From Nocardia tengchongensis (GTDB lineage: Bacteria; Actinomycetota; Actinomycetes; Mycobacteriales; Mycobacteriaceae), in assembly GCF_018362975.1 (NCBI RefSeq), contig NZ_CP074371.1:6820001-6884000 (forward strand): a stretch of 64,000 bases of DNA. Direction: 5' to 3'. How positions within the stretch are numbered: the first letter of the stretch is position 1; every line of letters starts with the position of its first letter. This document shows, one piece after another, positions 34,216 to 42,955 of the stretch. The notes beneath the pieces were generated by a model, which did no database searches, was not told the DNA's origin, and was given only the letters and a program-made list of their open reading frames with translations. The position numbers and the translations under genes were made by a program.

Positions 34216-34247
34216 GAAGCCCCGCCTCGACATCGAGGTGGGGCTTC
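34216..34247. terminator. Bidirectional hairpin between convergent genes
   Basis: GAAGCCCCGCCTCG, loop ACAT, CGAGGTGGGGCTTC: 14 pairs including one G·U, between stops at 34204 (plus) and 34253 (minus). Confidence 0.75.
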
Positions 34248-34252
34248 GTCGT

Positions 34253-35155
34253 TCAGCCGAGTTTTGTTCGGACCGAAGCGGCGAGGGGGACTCCGCGGTC
34301 GACGATGTCGGAGACGAAGCGGCGGAGCAGGGGGTCGGTGGGGGTGCCGATCAGGCAGAACAGGTCGCGGGACAGGGGCGGGTGCAGGTGTTTCAGGGTG
34401 GCGGGGAGGGCGGGGCCGAGAGCAGTGGTCGGGACCAGGGCGATGCCGAGGCCGGATGCGGCGAGTTGGGCTGCGGTGCTTGCTTGCCGGGCGCGCACGA
34501 CGGGCTGGAGGGGGACGTCGTGGCGGGCGGCTTCGGTGTCGAGCCAGCCGGCGAGGCCGTTGTCGGGGTGATAGTGGACTACGGGTTGGTCGTGTAAGTC
34601 GCTGAAGCTGAGGCGATCACGGTGGGACAGGGGGTGGTCGGCGGGGAGGACGGCGACGATTTCCTCGGGGCCGATGAGCTGCGAGGTGCCGGTCCAGCGG
34701 GTCGGGCGGGGTCCGAGGGCCAGGTCGGCGGTGCCGGATTCGAGGTGGTGGACGAGGTCGTCGGCGCTGGCGGCCTCGGTGAGCTGAATGCGTACCTCGG
34801 GGTGGCGGCGAATCCAGGTGCGCAGGACGGGCGCCAGCAGGCTCGCGGTGAGGCTTTCGGCGCAGGCCAGCCGTAATACGCCGCCTGCTCCCCTGACCAC
34901 CGCCTTACCGCTGTCGGCAACCCGGGCTGCGGCGGTCAATGCCATGCGGGCGTCGGCTTCGACGGCGCGGCCGATGGCGGTGGCGCGCACCCCGCGCGGC
35001 AGTCGTTCGACGACCGGTGCGCCGATCTCGCGTTCGAGGGCGGCGAGCTGATGCGACAGGGCCGGTTGCGACATGTGCAGCAGCGCGGCGGCTTCGGTGA
35101 TCGACCCCGCGTCCAGGACTGCGATCAGACATTCCAGGGCGCGCAAGGTAGGCAT
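34253..35155 (-). CDS. LysR-family transcriptional regulator
   Basis: A 300-residue LysR protein: LRALECLIAVLDAGSITEAA and LLHMSQPALSHQLAALEREIG (helix-turn-helix, residues 4–45), then a type 2 periplasmic-binding-like effector domain (LRLACAESLTASLLAPVLR …). Divergent from an SDR gene 79 bp away, so it probably controls that gene and itself. ATG 35155. Confidence 0.87.
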   Translation of the reverse strand: MPTLRALECLIAVLDAGSITEAAALLHMSQPALSHQLAALEREIGAPVVERLPRGVRATAIGRAVEADARMALTAAARVADSGKAVVRGAGGVLRLACAESLTASLLAPVLRTWIRRHPEVRIQLTEAASADDLVHHLESGTADLALGPRPTRWTGTSQLIGPEEIVAVLPADHPLSHRDRLSFSDLHDQPVVHYHPDNGLAGWLDTEAARHDVPLQPVVRARQASTAAQLAASGLGIALVPTTALGPALPATLKHLHPPLSRDLFCLIGTPTDPLLRRFVSDIVDRGVPLAASVRTKLG

Positions 35156-35234
35156 TCGTGAATCTTATGGCAGAGATAGAAAACATTCATTCAGCGAAGG
35201 GATGATCTGCTTCCCGCATGCTGCTGAATCAGGC

Positions 35235-35891
35235 ATGACGACACTTCAGGACAAGACAATGGTCATCATCGGCGCCGGATCCGGCATCGGCCGACGAATC
35301 GCCGAGGACGCGACAGCCCAAGGAGCCCAAGTGATTTCGACTGGACGCCCCGAGCTGGATCTGACCGACGAGGACACCGTGCGGGCGCTGGCCGAACGGG
35401 TCGGTGAGCTGGACTACCTGATATCCCTGGCCGCCGACCACGCCAACGGCCCGATCACCGAGCTGGACCGCGACGCCGTGCACCGCGCCTTCGACGCCAA
35501 GGTGATCGGACCGATCCTGCTCGCCAAGCAATTCGCTCCCCGGTTCCGCGCGGGCGGCGCGATGCTGCTGTTCTCCGGCGTCGCGGCCTGGCGACCGGCG
35601 CCCGGGCGCGCGGTCATGGCCACCACCAACGCGGCCGCCGCCACCCTGGCCGAGGCCCTCGCCGTAGAACTGGCCCCCTTGCGCGTCAATGCGATCTCCC
35701 CCGGCATCGTCGACTCGGGCGTGTGGGACGGTCCCGGCAAGGAGGCGTTCTTCCGAAGCGTCGCCGACCGCAATCCCGCGCGCCGCGTCGGCACGGCCGC
35801 CGACATCTCCGCCGCGGCCCTGCTGGCCCTGACGAATCCGTTCCTCACCGGAACCACCCTGCACGTCGACGGCGGCGGCAGACTCGTGTGA
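35235..35891 (+). CDS. Short-chain dehydrogenase/reductase
   Basis: A 218-residue SDR: cofactor motif VIIGAGSGIGRRIAED (residues 9–24), LISLAADHANGPI in place of the usual NNAG, LLFSGVAAWRPAPGRAV at the catalytic Ser position, C-terminal GTTLHVDGGGRLV. The canonical YxxxK is not evident: the region reads ATTNAAAATLAEALAVELAP, so the catalytic Tyr appears to be missing, as in some atypical SDRs. Start ATG 35235 is chosen because the cofactor motif then sits at the normal distance. Divergent from LysR. Confidence 0.8.
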   Translation: MTTLQDKTMVIIGAGSGIGRRIAEDATAQGAQVISTGRPELDLTDEDTVRALAERVGELDYLISLAADHANGPITELDRDAVHRAFDAKVIGPILLAKQFAPRFRAGGAMLLFSGVAAWRPAPGRAVMATTNAAAATLAEALAVELAPLRVNAISPGIVDSGVWDGPGKEAFFRSVADRNPARRVGTAADISAAALLALTNPFLTGTTLHVDGGGRLV

Positions 35892-35905
35892 GAAACAGCC
35901 ACCAG

Positions 35906-35938
35906 GCTTGCGGCGCCCGACAGCATGGCGCCGCAAGC
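35906..35938 (+). terminator. Hairpin after the SDR gene
   Basis: GCTTGCGGCGCC, 9-nt loop, GGCGCCGCAAGC: a perfect 12-bp stem starting 15 bp past the stop at 35891. Confidence 0.75.
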
Positions 35939-36041
35939 TACTCGTCGACAGCCGCGGACCTTCCGGCACGCCGATACCTCACCTTGTCGCACAAGCCTTG
36001 CTTCCGCTCGATCCCGGTGTCGCTGAGGGAGGATGCCTGGC

Positions 36042-36707
36042 ATGAAGGTGATCCTCTTCGGGGCGACCGGGATGATTGGGCGAGGCGTTCTCAACGAGTG
36101 TCTTCGGGATGAGCGGGTTGAGCAGGTGCTCGCTATTGGGCGCAGCCCGCTCGGGATCGAGGACCCCAAGCTGCGTGAGCGGGTGCAGTCCGATCCGGGC
36201 GACCTGGCCGCGATCGCCGACGAACTGGGCGAATTCGACGCCTGCTTCTTCTGCCTCGGGGTCTCGTCCGTTGGGATGAAAGAGGCGGACTACCGGCGGA
36301 TCACCTACGACCTGACACTGAGGATCGCCCGCACCCTGGCGGCCGCGAACCCGCGGATGACGTTCATCTATGTGTCCGGGCAAGGAACCGACAGCACCGA
36401 GAGCGGTCGCTCGATGTGGGCGCGGGTCAAGGGCAAGACTGAGAACGATCTACTCGCGCTTCCTTTCCGGGCGTACATGTTCCGGCCGGGATTCGTGCAG
36501 CCGATGGACGGCGTCGTTTCCAAGACGCCGCTCTATCGCGCCGCATATTCGTTTACGGGACCGTTGATCCCGCTGTTCAAGCGGCTGGCGCCGAACGCGG
36601 TCAACGACAATCGCGAGATCGGCCGCGCCATGATCGCGGTCGCGGCCTCCGGCGCGAACGAGCGGGTGCTCACGCCCCGCGAGATCACGGCACGGGCGAC
36701 TCCCTGA
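36042..36707 (+). CDS. NAD(P)-binding Rossmann protein (atypical SDR / epimerase-like)
   Basis: A 221-residue protein: MKVILFGATGMIGRGVLNECL (GxxGxxG), ACFFCLGVSSVGMKEADYRR and TFIYVSGQGTDSTESGRSMWARVKGKTENDL, with a Lys in the active-site helix, as in the NAD(P)-dependent epimerase/atypical SDR group related to HTATIP2. Start ATG 36042 has GGGAGG 11 bp upstream; an ATG at 36033 overlaps that site. Convergent with a reductase gene 12 bp away. Substrate unknown. Confidence 0.8.
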   Translation: MKVILFGATGMIGRGVLNECLRDERVEQVLAIGRSPLGIEDPKLRERVQSDPGDLAAIADELGEFDACFFCLGVSSVGMKEADYRRITYDLTLRIARTLAAANPRMTFIYVSGQGTDSTESGRSMWARVKGKTENDLLALPFRAYMFRPGFVQPMDGVVSKTPLYRAAYSFTGPLIPLFKRLAPNAVNDNREIGRAMIAVAASGANERVLTPREITARATP

Positions 36708-36719
36708 CCTACCCGACGC

Positions 36720-37271
36720 TCAGACGGTGACGTAGCGGTGCATCACTGCGGTGTTGAAGTGCCTTGTTTCCGCCAGTCGGAGGTGGATGCGCTTGTCCAG
36801 CAGAGGGAACATCGGGGTGCCGCCTCCGAGGACCACCGGTGAGACGAACATTTGGTACTCGTCGATGAGGCCGTGGGGGATCAGGGAGGCCGCGAGGTTG
36901 GCGCCGCCGACTTCCATTACGCCGTCGCCTTCGGATTTGAGTCTGCGGACCTCCTCGACTGCGTTCGCGCTGACCAGGGTGCTGTTCCACTGAACTTCGG
37001 TGAGGGTGCGGGAGAAGACGAACTTGGGTTTGGCCGTCCACAGGGCGCCGAATTCGCGGAGGATGGGTGATGCGTCTTCGGGGACGTGTGGCCAGTAGTC
37101 GGCCATCAGTTCGTAGAGGCGGCGGCCGTGTAGGGAGATGTCGAGGTCGCGGTATCTGTCGTTGTGGAACTGGTGCAGTTCCTCGTCCGGGTCGGTCCAG
37201 TCGATGTTGCCGTCGCGGTCGTTGATGTAGCCGTCCAGGGTTACGCCGAACCCGTAGATCAGTTTCCTCAT
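36720..37271 (-). CDS. Dihydrofolate reductase-family (RibD_C-like) protein
   Basis: A 183-residue protein: MRKLIYGFGVTLDGYINDRDG, HGRRLYELMADYWP, KPKFVFSRTLTEVQWNSTLV, GVMEVGGANLAASLIPHGLIDEYQMFVSPVVLGGGTPMF. All are diagnostic of the RibD C-terminal reductase-like family. NAD(P)H-dependent activity is expected; physiological substrate unknown. It follows a SnoaL gene by 40 bp, so it may end the operon that starts with the FMN reductase gene at 38382. Confidence 0.85.
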   Translation of the reverse strand: MRKLIYGFGVTLDGYINDRDGNIDWTDPDEELHQFHNDRYRDLDISLHGRRLYELMADYWPHVPEDASPILREFGALWTAKPKFVFSRTLTEVQWNSTLVSANAVEEVRRLKSEGDGVMEVGGANLAASLIPHGLIDEYQMFVSPVVLGGGTPMFPLLDKRIHLRLAETRHFNTAVMHRYVTV

Positions 37272-37311
37272 AGTCGAGTAGACCGCCTACGGGGTCGGAA
37301 TTCATCGATGT

Positions 37312-37794
37312 TCAGCGGGTGTGTTCGTCGGGGTGGAGGTCGACCACGCCTTTGCCGGTCGCGATGTCGAGGGGGACCGAGACCTGGTCGTGGGCGATCA
37401 GCCAGGTGTCGCCGAGTTTGCGCAGGCCGTAGGTGACGCGGACCCACATGCCGGGGACGGGGACACCGGATCGCGTGGTGCCGGAGAGGCGCGCGAAGGC
37501 GTGGCCGTAGGCGACATCGGCGCCGATGGTCAGGGTCAGGTCACGGATTTCGTAGTTCACGGTTTCGAAGAACTGGAACACCTTTGTCCAGTTCGCGAGT
37601 TTGGCTGCGGTTCCGACGTGTTGGAGCGGGGGTTCGACGTCGAAGGACACGACGTCGGTGGTGTACAGGCGGCCAAGGGACTCGAGGTCTTCGGTGCGTA
37701 AGGCCTCGATCACGGCATCGAGCTGTCGGCGGATCGCCGCGTCCTCGGACGCGGCGCGGTCGGTGCTGGACCGAAGGTCGTTGAATGCGTTCAT
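37312..37794 (-). CDS. SnoaL-like/NTF2-fold protein (YybH-like)
   Basis: A 160-residue protein: AIRRQLDAVIEALRTEDLESLGRLYTTDVVSFDVEPPLQHVG and TYGLRKLGDTWLIAHDQVSVPLD show the ketosteroid-isomerase-like fold of the YybH/SnoaL family. Ends with a short acidic tail. It lies 9 bp after an FMN reductase gene, with AGGAG overlapping that gap, and is therefore co-transcribed. Ligand unknown. Confidence 0.8.
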   Translation of the reverse strand: MNAFNDLRSSTDRAASEDAAIRRQLDAVIEALRTEDLESLGRLYTTDVVSFDVEPPLQHVGTAAKLANWTKVFQFFETVNYEIRDLTLTIGADVAYGHAFARLSGTTRSGVPVPGMWVRVTYGLRKLGDTWLIAHDQVSVPLDIATGKGVVDLHPDEHTR

Positions 37795-37803
37795 GATCGG
37801 CTC

Positions 37804-38382
37804 CTAGGAGTTGACGAGAGCGGTGTTCGCGGCGCGCAGCGGGGCGAGCGCGGCGCTCCAGGCGAGCACCTGATCGAGGGTCTTCCCCAGTGCTGCGACG
37901 TGCGGCGGGGTCGGGGTGAAGGTGTTGTTCTCGAAATCGGTGAGCACCGAGATCCCGACCTGGTAGCCGACGTCGGCCAAGCCGAGAGTGCTGCAGACCG
38001 CGCGCAACTGCACGACCGCCCGCGCGCCGCCGTTCACGCCGTAGGAGACGAATCCGACCGCCTTGTCGTTCCATTCGGCGAAGACATGATCGAGAGCGTT
38101 CTTCAGGACGCCCGGGTAGCCGCCGTTGTACTCCGGGGTCACGATCACGAAGCCGTCGAAGGGGGCGACGCGGGCCGCCCAGGCGCGGGTGTGCGCATTC
38201 GCGGAGGGGCCGAACATCGGGGGCACGGGCTCGTCGAAATGCGGGAGCGGGTGGTCGCGCAGGTCGATCAACTCGTAGTCGGCGTCGCCGCGCGCCGACG
38301 CCGAGTCCAGGACCCAGCGGGCGACCTGGGCGCCGTTGCGGTTGGGCCGGGTGCTGCCGAGGATGATGCCGATTCTGGTCAT
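37804..38382 (-). CDS. NADPH-dependent FMN reductase
   Basis: A 192-residue flavodoxin-fold reductase: IGIILGSTRPNRNGAQVARWV (FMN phosphate loop), FDGFVIVTPEYNGGYPGVLKNALDHVFAEWNDKAVGFVSYG with the conserved PEYNGxxPGxLKNA motif. Reduces FMN, quinones or azo/nitro compounds with NADPH. First gene of a three-gene minus-strand operon, divergent from the sigma factor gene at 38571, which may control it. Confidence 0.88.
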   Translation of the reverse strand: MTRIGIILGSTRPNRNGAQVARWVLDSASARGDADYELIDLRDHPLPHFDEPVPPMFGPSANAHTRAWAARVAPFDGFVIVTPEYNGGYPGVLKNALDHVFAEWNDKAVGFVSYGVNGGARAVVQLRAVCSTLGLADVGYQVGISVLTDFENNTFTPTPPHVAALGKTLDQVLAWSAALAPLRAANTALVNS

Positions 38383-38570
38383 GTCACGATCTCCTGGTTG
38401 GCTGGAACTGTCTCGGATGCGCCGACGACGCAGCCGTCCGGAATGTCAGGCCGCCTCCGCCCACCCGTCGCCCCACCACCACCCCTGATCGAGACGCTTC
38501 GCGTCGCTCACATTCTGTGTCGATGATTCGTCGATATCGGTGAGTGGCACGCAGACCGAAGGAGCCGACC

Positions 38571-39461
38571 ATGACCGACCCGCAGCTGCCCGCGGTGATG
38601 AACGAACGCCGTCAGCTGATCAACCTCGCCTACCGGCTGCTGGGGTCGCTGGCCGAGGCGGAGGACGTGGTGCAGGAGACCTACGCGCGCTGGTATGCGC
38701 TCTCGGAGCGGCAGCGGCAGGAGATCGCGGCGCCGGGCGCGTGGCTGACCACGGTCGCGAGCCGGATCTGCCTGGATCTGCTCGGTTCGGCGCGAGCCCG
38801 GCGGGAACGCTATGTGGGCGAATGGATTCCGGAGCCGGTGCCCGGCCGCGGCGACTGGCTGGAGGGCCCGGTCTCCGCGGATCCCGCCGACCGGGTCACC
38901 CTCGACGAGTCGATCAGCATGGCCTTCCTCGTCGTGCTGGACTCCATGACGCCCGCCGAGCGGGTGGCGTTCGTCCTGCACGACGTGTTCCGGTACTCGT
39001 TCGCCGAGGTCGCCGACATCGTCGGGCGCACCCCCGCGGCGTGTCGCCAGCTCGCCTCCAGTGCCCGCCGCCGCATCGACACCTCGCGGGCGCCGTCGAG
39101 CACCGAGCGCGCCGATATCGTCCGGGACTTCAAACGAGCTTGGGAGACAAAGGATATCGAGGCGTTGATCGGGCTGCTCGATCCGCGCGCGATCGCGACC
39201 GCCGACGGCGGTGGTCTGGTGCTCGCGTTCCTCGACCCGATCGTCGGCCGCGACCGGATCACGGACGCCTGGATGGAGATCGCCGCCCGCGGCGGGCCCA
39301 CGACCCTCATCGAGCGCACGGTCAACGGCCAGCCCGGCCTGGTCGCGGAGGTGGATGGCGCCGTAGTCTCGGTCTACGCCTTCGACATCGCCGACGGCCG
39401 GATCACCCGCATCTGGGTGATCCGGAACCCGGAGAAACTGCGCCCCTGGACGGCCGGCTGA
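38571..39461 (+). CDS. sigJ: ECF sigma factor, SigJ type (ECF41-like) with C-terminal SnoaL-like domain
   Basis: A 296-residue sigma factor: region 2 (QLINLAYRLLGSLAEAEDVVQET) and region 4 (MTPAERVAFVLHDVFRYSFA, EVADIVGRTPAACRQLASSARR) followed by a ~110-residue SnoaL-like domain (VRDFKRAWETKDIEALIGLL … ITRIWVIRNPEKL). This fused domain, typical of SigJ/ECF41, controls activity without a separate anti-sigma protein. ATG 38571 follows CGAAGGAG. The neighbours (FMN reductase, SnoaL, DJ-1-like protein) fit an oxidative or carbonyl stress regulon. Confidence 0.88.
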   Translation: MTDPQLPAVMNERRQLINLAYRLLGSLAEAEDVVQETYARWYALSERQRQEIAAPGAWLTTVASRICLDLLGSARARRERYVGEWIPEPVPGRGDWLEGPVSADPADRVTLDESISMAFLVVLDSMTPAERVAFVLHDVFRYSFAEVADIVGRTPAACRQLASSARRRIDTSRAPSSTERADIVRDFKRAWETKDIEALIGLLDPRAIATADGGGLVLAFLDPIVGRDRITDAWMEIAARGGPTTLIERTVNGQPGLVAEVDGAVVSVYAFDIADGRITRIWVIRNPEKLRPWTAG

Positions 39462-39477
39462 ACCCGCGGGCCAGATG

Positions 39478-40161
39478 TCAGAGCAGAGCGGCGATCTTCT
39501 TGGCGGTCGCCTTGGCCGATCCGGGGTTCTGGCCGGTCACCAGGTTGCCGTCGACCACGACGTAGGAGACGAACGGGAGCATCGCTTTCTCGTAGAGCGC
39601 GCCGCGCTCCTTCATCTCGGCCTCGGCGTTGTAGGGCACCAGCTCGTCGACGCGGGCGAGAACTTCCTCCTGCCAGGCGAATCCGGTGAGTTTGCGGCCC
39701 GCGACCAGATAGGTGCCGTCGGAGAGTTGGGTGTTGAGCAGGCCGCAGTAGCCGTGGCAGACCGAGGCGACGATGCCGCCGCGTTCGAAGATCTCGCGCG
39801 TGATGCGCTGCAGGCCCGTGCTGTCGGGGAAGTCGTACATCACCGCGTGGCCACCGGTGAAGTAGATGGCGTCGTAGTCGGCCGAATCGATCCGGTCGGG
39901 GGCGGCGGTGGTGTCGAGCAGCGCCATCCGGGCCGGGTCGGCGCGCCAGGCTTTCGCGGTCCGGTCGTAGTTGGGGAACTTCAGCGACCGCGGTTCCAGG
40001 GGGACGTGGCCGCCTGCCGGGCTGACCAGGGTCTGCTCGAATCCGTGCCGCTCGAAGACGTGCCAAGCGTGGGTGAGTTCGGACAGCCACAGGCCGGTCG
40101 GGTGGGACGGGTCGTCGTAATGGCCGACGTTGGTGACGACGTTCAAGATGCGTTTGCTCAT
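39478..40161 (-). CDS. DJ-1/PfpI-family protein (Hsp31-like)
   Basis: A 227-residue type 1 glutamine-amidotransferase-like protein: LSPAGGxVP-like strand (LVSPAGGHVPLEPRSLK), YDAIYFTGGHAVMYDFPDS and the nucleophile elbow GGIVASVCHGYCGLLN with Cys-His, matching Hsp31/HchA-type glyoxalase III or protein deglycase proteins. It detoxifies methylglyoxal-type carbonyls in characterised relatives. Convergent with sigJ (16 bp between stops). Confidence 0.85.
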   Translation of the reverse strand: MSKRILNVVTNVGHYDDPSHPTGLWLSELTHAWHVFERHGFEQTLVSPAGGHVPLEPRSLKFPNYDRTAKAWRADPARMALLDTTAAPDRIDSADYDAIYFTGGHAVMYDFPDSTGLQRITREIFERGGIVASVCHGYCGLLNTQLSDGTYLVAGRKLTGFAWQEEVLARVDELVPYNAEAEMKERGALYEKAMLPFVSYVVVDGNLVTGQNPGSAKATAKKIAALL

Positions 40162-40239
40162 GCGTGATCGTCCTTCGCGGCTGGTCGGTGCGGCTCCGGT
40201 CTCACTCGGCGAAACGAACTGGGGAAATCCTAGTCGCGG

Positions 40240-40758
40240 TCAGCGGGTGCCGATGCCGGGTTCGAGAATGGTCGCGGCGTTTTGCGCGCCGACGCAGGTG
40301 TTCCCATTGGCGTAGGCGACCTCGACGGTCATCACCCCGGTCGCGGTCCGGAGGCTGACCGTACAACCCAGAATGGTCTCCGGACCGACATAGGCGTCCC
40401 GGCCATTAATTTTGGTGACAGTCGGCGCCTGCCCACCCGGACGATTCACAGCCGACTGAGCCGTCGCCAGATACGCCTCATAACTCCGGACCGGAGCCAC
40501 CACACTGGGATGCTCGAGCGACAAAGTCTCATGACCACTGAACGAGGTGAACTGACACTTCACCGAATAATCGCCGATGGTCGGAACATCCTTCCGAGTC
40601 TCCGGGTCATACCCGGCACTCCGAAGCGCACTCTTCGAAAACTCCTGACACGGATCGAACATCCCCGCCGGCTTGCTCTCCGACCCCGAACAGCCACCGA
40701 CCAGGCCAACCGCCAGACCAGCGACAATCAAGCCGATCAAGTTCTTCCGCACACGCAC
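40240..40758 (-). CDS. DUF3558 family lipoprotein
   Basis: A 172-residue lipoprotein: signal sequence VRKNLIGLIVAGLAVGLVGG then Cys (lipobox VGGC), followed by FDPCQEFSKSALRSAGYDPETRKD and CTVSLRTATGVMTVEVAYANGNTC; the DPC motif and two later cysteines are typical of DUF3558 proteins of mycolic-acid actinomycetes. Anchored on the outer face of the membrane; function unknown. GTG 40758 has AAGG nine bases upstream; the frame stays open to a TTG at 40767. Confidence 0.8.
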   Translation of the reverse strand: MRVRKNLIGLIVAGLAVGLVGGCSGSESKPAGMFDPCQEFSKSALRSAGYDPETRKDVPTIGDYSVKCQFTSFSGHETLSLEHPSVVAPVRSYEAYLATAQSAVNRPGGQAPTVTKINGRDAYVGPETILGCTVSLRTATGVMTVEVAYANGNTCVGAQNAATILEPGIGTR

Positions 40759-40893
40759 CCCGTACAACCTTCACAACAGCGATCTCGGCTGCCGCAGCAG
40801 ACCAGGCGCGACTGTACTCGGCCCGTTCACCGTCCGGGAATTCCGCCCACGGCCGCGCCACTGCAGGATGAGAAGCGGTAGCGCATGACGGGG

Positions 40894-41148
40894 TCACGGG
40901 TGGCGGGTTTGGCTGGCGGCCAGGGCTGCGCCGGCTTCGCCGATCGTCTCGTTGGCGAGGCCGAGGGCTACTGTGGCGGCGGCCAAGGCGAGGGCACCGG
41001 GCATCAGGGGTAGGGCCAGGAGTACCAGAGGGTTGAAATCGTCGCTCTGGAGGGCGATTGCGGGGAGCAGGAAAAGGGCGGCGAGTAGGACGGCGGCGAT
41101 GATGCCTCGGCGCACGGTGGCCTCGGTGTCGGCTGGGTTGTTCGTCAT
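40894..41148 (-). CDS. Small membrane protein
   Basis: An 84-residue protein with two hydrophobic segments (residues ~15–33, RGIIAAVLLAALFLLPAIAL; and ~39–65, LVLLALPLMPGALALAAATV). Short acidic N-terminus. No family recognised. Stands between a DUF3558 lipoprotein gene and a secreted protein gene on the same strand. Confidence 0.6.
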   Translation of the reverse strand: MTNNPADTEATVRRGIIAAVLLAALFLLPAIALQSDDFNPLVLLALPLMPGALALAAATVALGLANETIGEAGAALAASQTRHP

Positions 41149-41264
41149 GGGGGCGACGGTAGGGAGAGCGGGCTTGAAAGATCAGCCGCTCAATGTGTTT
41201 CGCGGCTCGTTCGTAGAGGTCAGGGGGTGTGCGCCGGAATTCCTGACCGGAAAACTGTGGTGGG

Positions 41265-41963
41265 TCAGTGGCTGCTGCCGGTGCCGTTCAGTAGCAGTGG
41301 GATTCGGCCGGCCAGGTCGACGGGGAGGTAGACGGGGGCGGAGGTGGTCCAGGGTTGGCTGGACTGGGGGTCGTATTGGCTGGGCATGGTGACGCCGGCC
41401 GGGGCGTAGGCGTGGAAGCCGTTGGCGCGGGTGGTGTAGGTGGCGCGCCACAGGTGGTCTTTGAAGGCGATGACGCCGGCGGTGTCGGTGTCGCGGGACG
41501 GGCCGCGCAGTGCGGCAACCTTTTTCGCGGCGCCGTCGGTGGACAGGTAGGTCAGGGTGCCGTCGGGTTGGCGGTCCGCCTCGATCGGGATGACGTCGGT
41601 CATGCCGTAGCGGGTGCGCAGGACGTCGGCGATGACGGTTTGGGCGTAGACGGGGATGGTGCGGGTGCCGCGGGCGGCCACCACGGCGGCGGCGAGGGCT
41701 TCGTTCACCGGTCCGGGGTCGCCCTCGGTGCGGGCGGGGTCGGCTCCGGCGGGGATGCGGTTGCCGAAGCTGTAGGCCATCAGGAAGGTGAACTGGTCGG
41801 CCGGGGCGGTGGGGACGGGCCACAGGTCACTCGATCCGGACGCCGAACCACTGGCGGAACCCGAGGCGGAGGATCCGGCGTCGGCCAGGGCGACCGGGGC
41901 TTGGACCGCGAGACCGACCGTCAGAGCAGCGGCGAGGACGGCGAGTGAGGCTCTCATGATCAT
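41265..41963 (-). CDS. Secreted hypothetical protein
   Basis: A 232-residue exported protein: signal peptide (MRASLAVLAAALTVGLAVQA, cleavage near ALA-DA) then a Ser/Gly/Ala spacer (SSASGSASGSASGSS) and a globular domain with RTIPVYAQTVIADVLRTRYG and a regular alternation of helices and strands. It faintly resembles the YdcF/DUF218 fold but lacks a clear motif. ATG 41963 or 41957 are both possible starts. Function not assigned. Confidence 0.65.
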   Translation of the reverse strand: MIMRASLAVLAAALTVGLAVQAPVALADAGSSASGSASGSASGSSDLWPVPTAPADQFTFLMAYSFGNRIPAGADPARTEGDPGPVNEALAAAVVAARGTRTIPVYAQTVIADVLRTRYGMTDVIPIEADRQPDGTLTYLSTDGAAKKVAALRGPSRDTDTAGVIAFKDHLWRATYTTRANGFHAYAPAGVTMPSQYDPQSSQPWTTSAPVYLPVDLAGRIPLLLNGTGSSH

Positions 41964-42029
41964 GAAGCTAGTCAGAGACCGTCCGTCGCACAGACATTCA
42001 TTCGTGCGCATCCACTCAGCGGGACGGCG

Positions 42030-42644
42030 TCACTCCGCACGGGAGAACACCGCCACCAGGAAGTCGGACTCGCCGGTGAAGGGGCGCAGGTCCCAGGTCG
42101 AGAATTGCGCATCCGCGACAAGTCCGGCGCGCTGGGCGTCGGCGAGGAACTCGGAGAACTCGTAGCCGCGGTCGGCGCCGAATCCCACCACCAGGCGGCC
42201 GGACTCGGCCAGGTGGCGGGCGAAACCAGCGAGTACCGCTGCGCGGGTGGAGGGCGCCAGGAAGGTCACCACGTTGCCCGCGCAGACGATGACGTCGAAG
42301 CCGGCCGCGACGCCGCGCGACGGGAGGTCCAGTTCGGCGAGGTCGCCGACCAGCCAGGTGGGACCGGGGTGATCCTGTTCGGCCGCGGCGATCAGAACGG
42401 GATCGACGTCGACGCCCACCACCGTGTGCCCGGCTCGGTGCAGGTAGCCGCCCACGCGGCCGGGTCCGCAGCCCGCGTCCAGGACGCGGCTGCCGCGGGC
42501 GAGCATCGCGTCGATCATGCGCGCCTCGCCGACGATGTCGGCGCCCTCAGCGGCCAAAGTCCGGAAACGTTCCACGTACCAAGTGGAATGCGCGGGGTCG
42601 GCAGCGGTGAGTTCCTCCCACTGGCTGGGGGTCCGTCCACTCAT
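42030..42644 (-). CDS. SAM-dependent methyltransferase (class I)
   Basis: A 204-residue methyltransferase: motif I as RVLDAGCGPGRVGGYLHRAG (residues ~49–68), acidic Asp after strand 2 (VVGVDVDPVLIAAAEQ), FDVIVCAGNVVTFL as motif II and GRLVVGFGADRGYEFSEF near the end. Substrate unknown. ATG 42644 follows GAGGAGACAGTCG; an ATG 18 bp upstream is in frame. Fifteen base pairs after a small membrane protein gene on the same strand. Confidence 0.85.
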   Translation of the reverse strand: MSGRTPSQWEELTAADPAHSTWYVERFRTLAAEGADIVGEARMIDAMLARGSRVLDAGCGPGRVGGYLHRAGHTVVGVDVDPVLIAAAEQDHPGPTWLVGDLAELDLPSRGVAAGFDVIVCAGNVVTFLAPSTRAAVLAGFARHLAESGRLVVGFGADRGYEFSEFLADAQRAGLVADAQFSTWDLRPFTGESDFLVAVFSRAE

Positions 42645-42658
42645 CGACTGTCTCCTCG

Positions 42659-42859
42659 TCATCTGCCCCTGTCTACGGTCCACCCTGCCATTGCGGCGTC
42701 GGCCACCGGCACCCGGCCGGGGAACAGTGTCATCCCGTTCACATCGGCCGCGTTGTCGGTCAGGCCGATCAGGAACAGCACGATGGCGATGAACACGATC
42801 AGACAGCCGATCACGACGCCGAGCAGGACCCACACCGCGTCGCCGAGCTTCCGCCGCAT
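42659..42859 (-). CDS. Small single-span membrane protein
   Basis: A 66-residue protein: basic start MRRKLGDAVW, one strongly hydrophobic segment (VLLGVVIGCLIVFIAIVLFL, residues 11–30) and a short polar tail. ATG 42859 follows AAAGGGGAAATC. Just upstream of a methyltransferase gene and probably co-transcribed. Function unknown. Confidence 0.6.
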   Translation of the reverse strand: MRRKLGDAVWVLLGVVIGCLIVFIAIVLFLIGLTDNAADVNGMTLFPGRVPVADAAMAGWTVDRGR

Positions 42860-42955
42860 GATTTCCCCTTTCGCTGTCGGACTACCCCGAATGTAGTTCC
42901 TTGTCCGCCTTCGCATCCGAGTCGAGAATCGGCCGGACGTCAGTGAGGGCGTGGC

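Noticed and set aside
40607..40897. 96-codon minus-strand frame upstream of the DUF3558 gene
   Set aside because: It overlaps the lipoprotein gene's 5' end in another frame and shows no domain or binding site.
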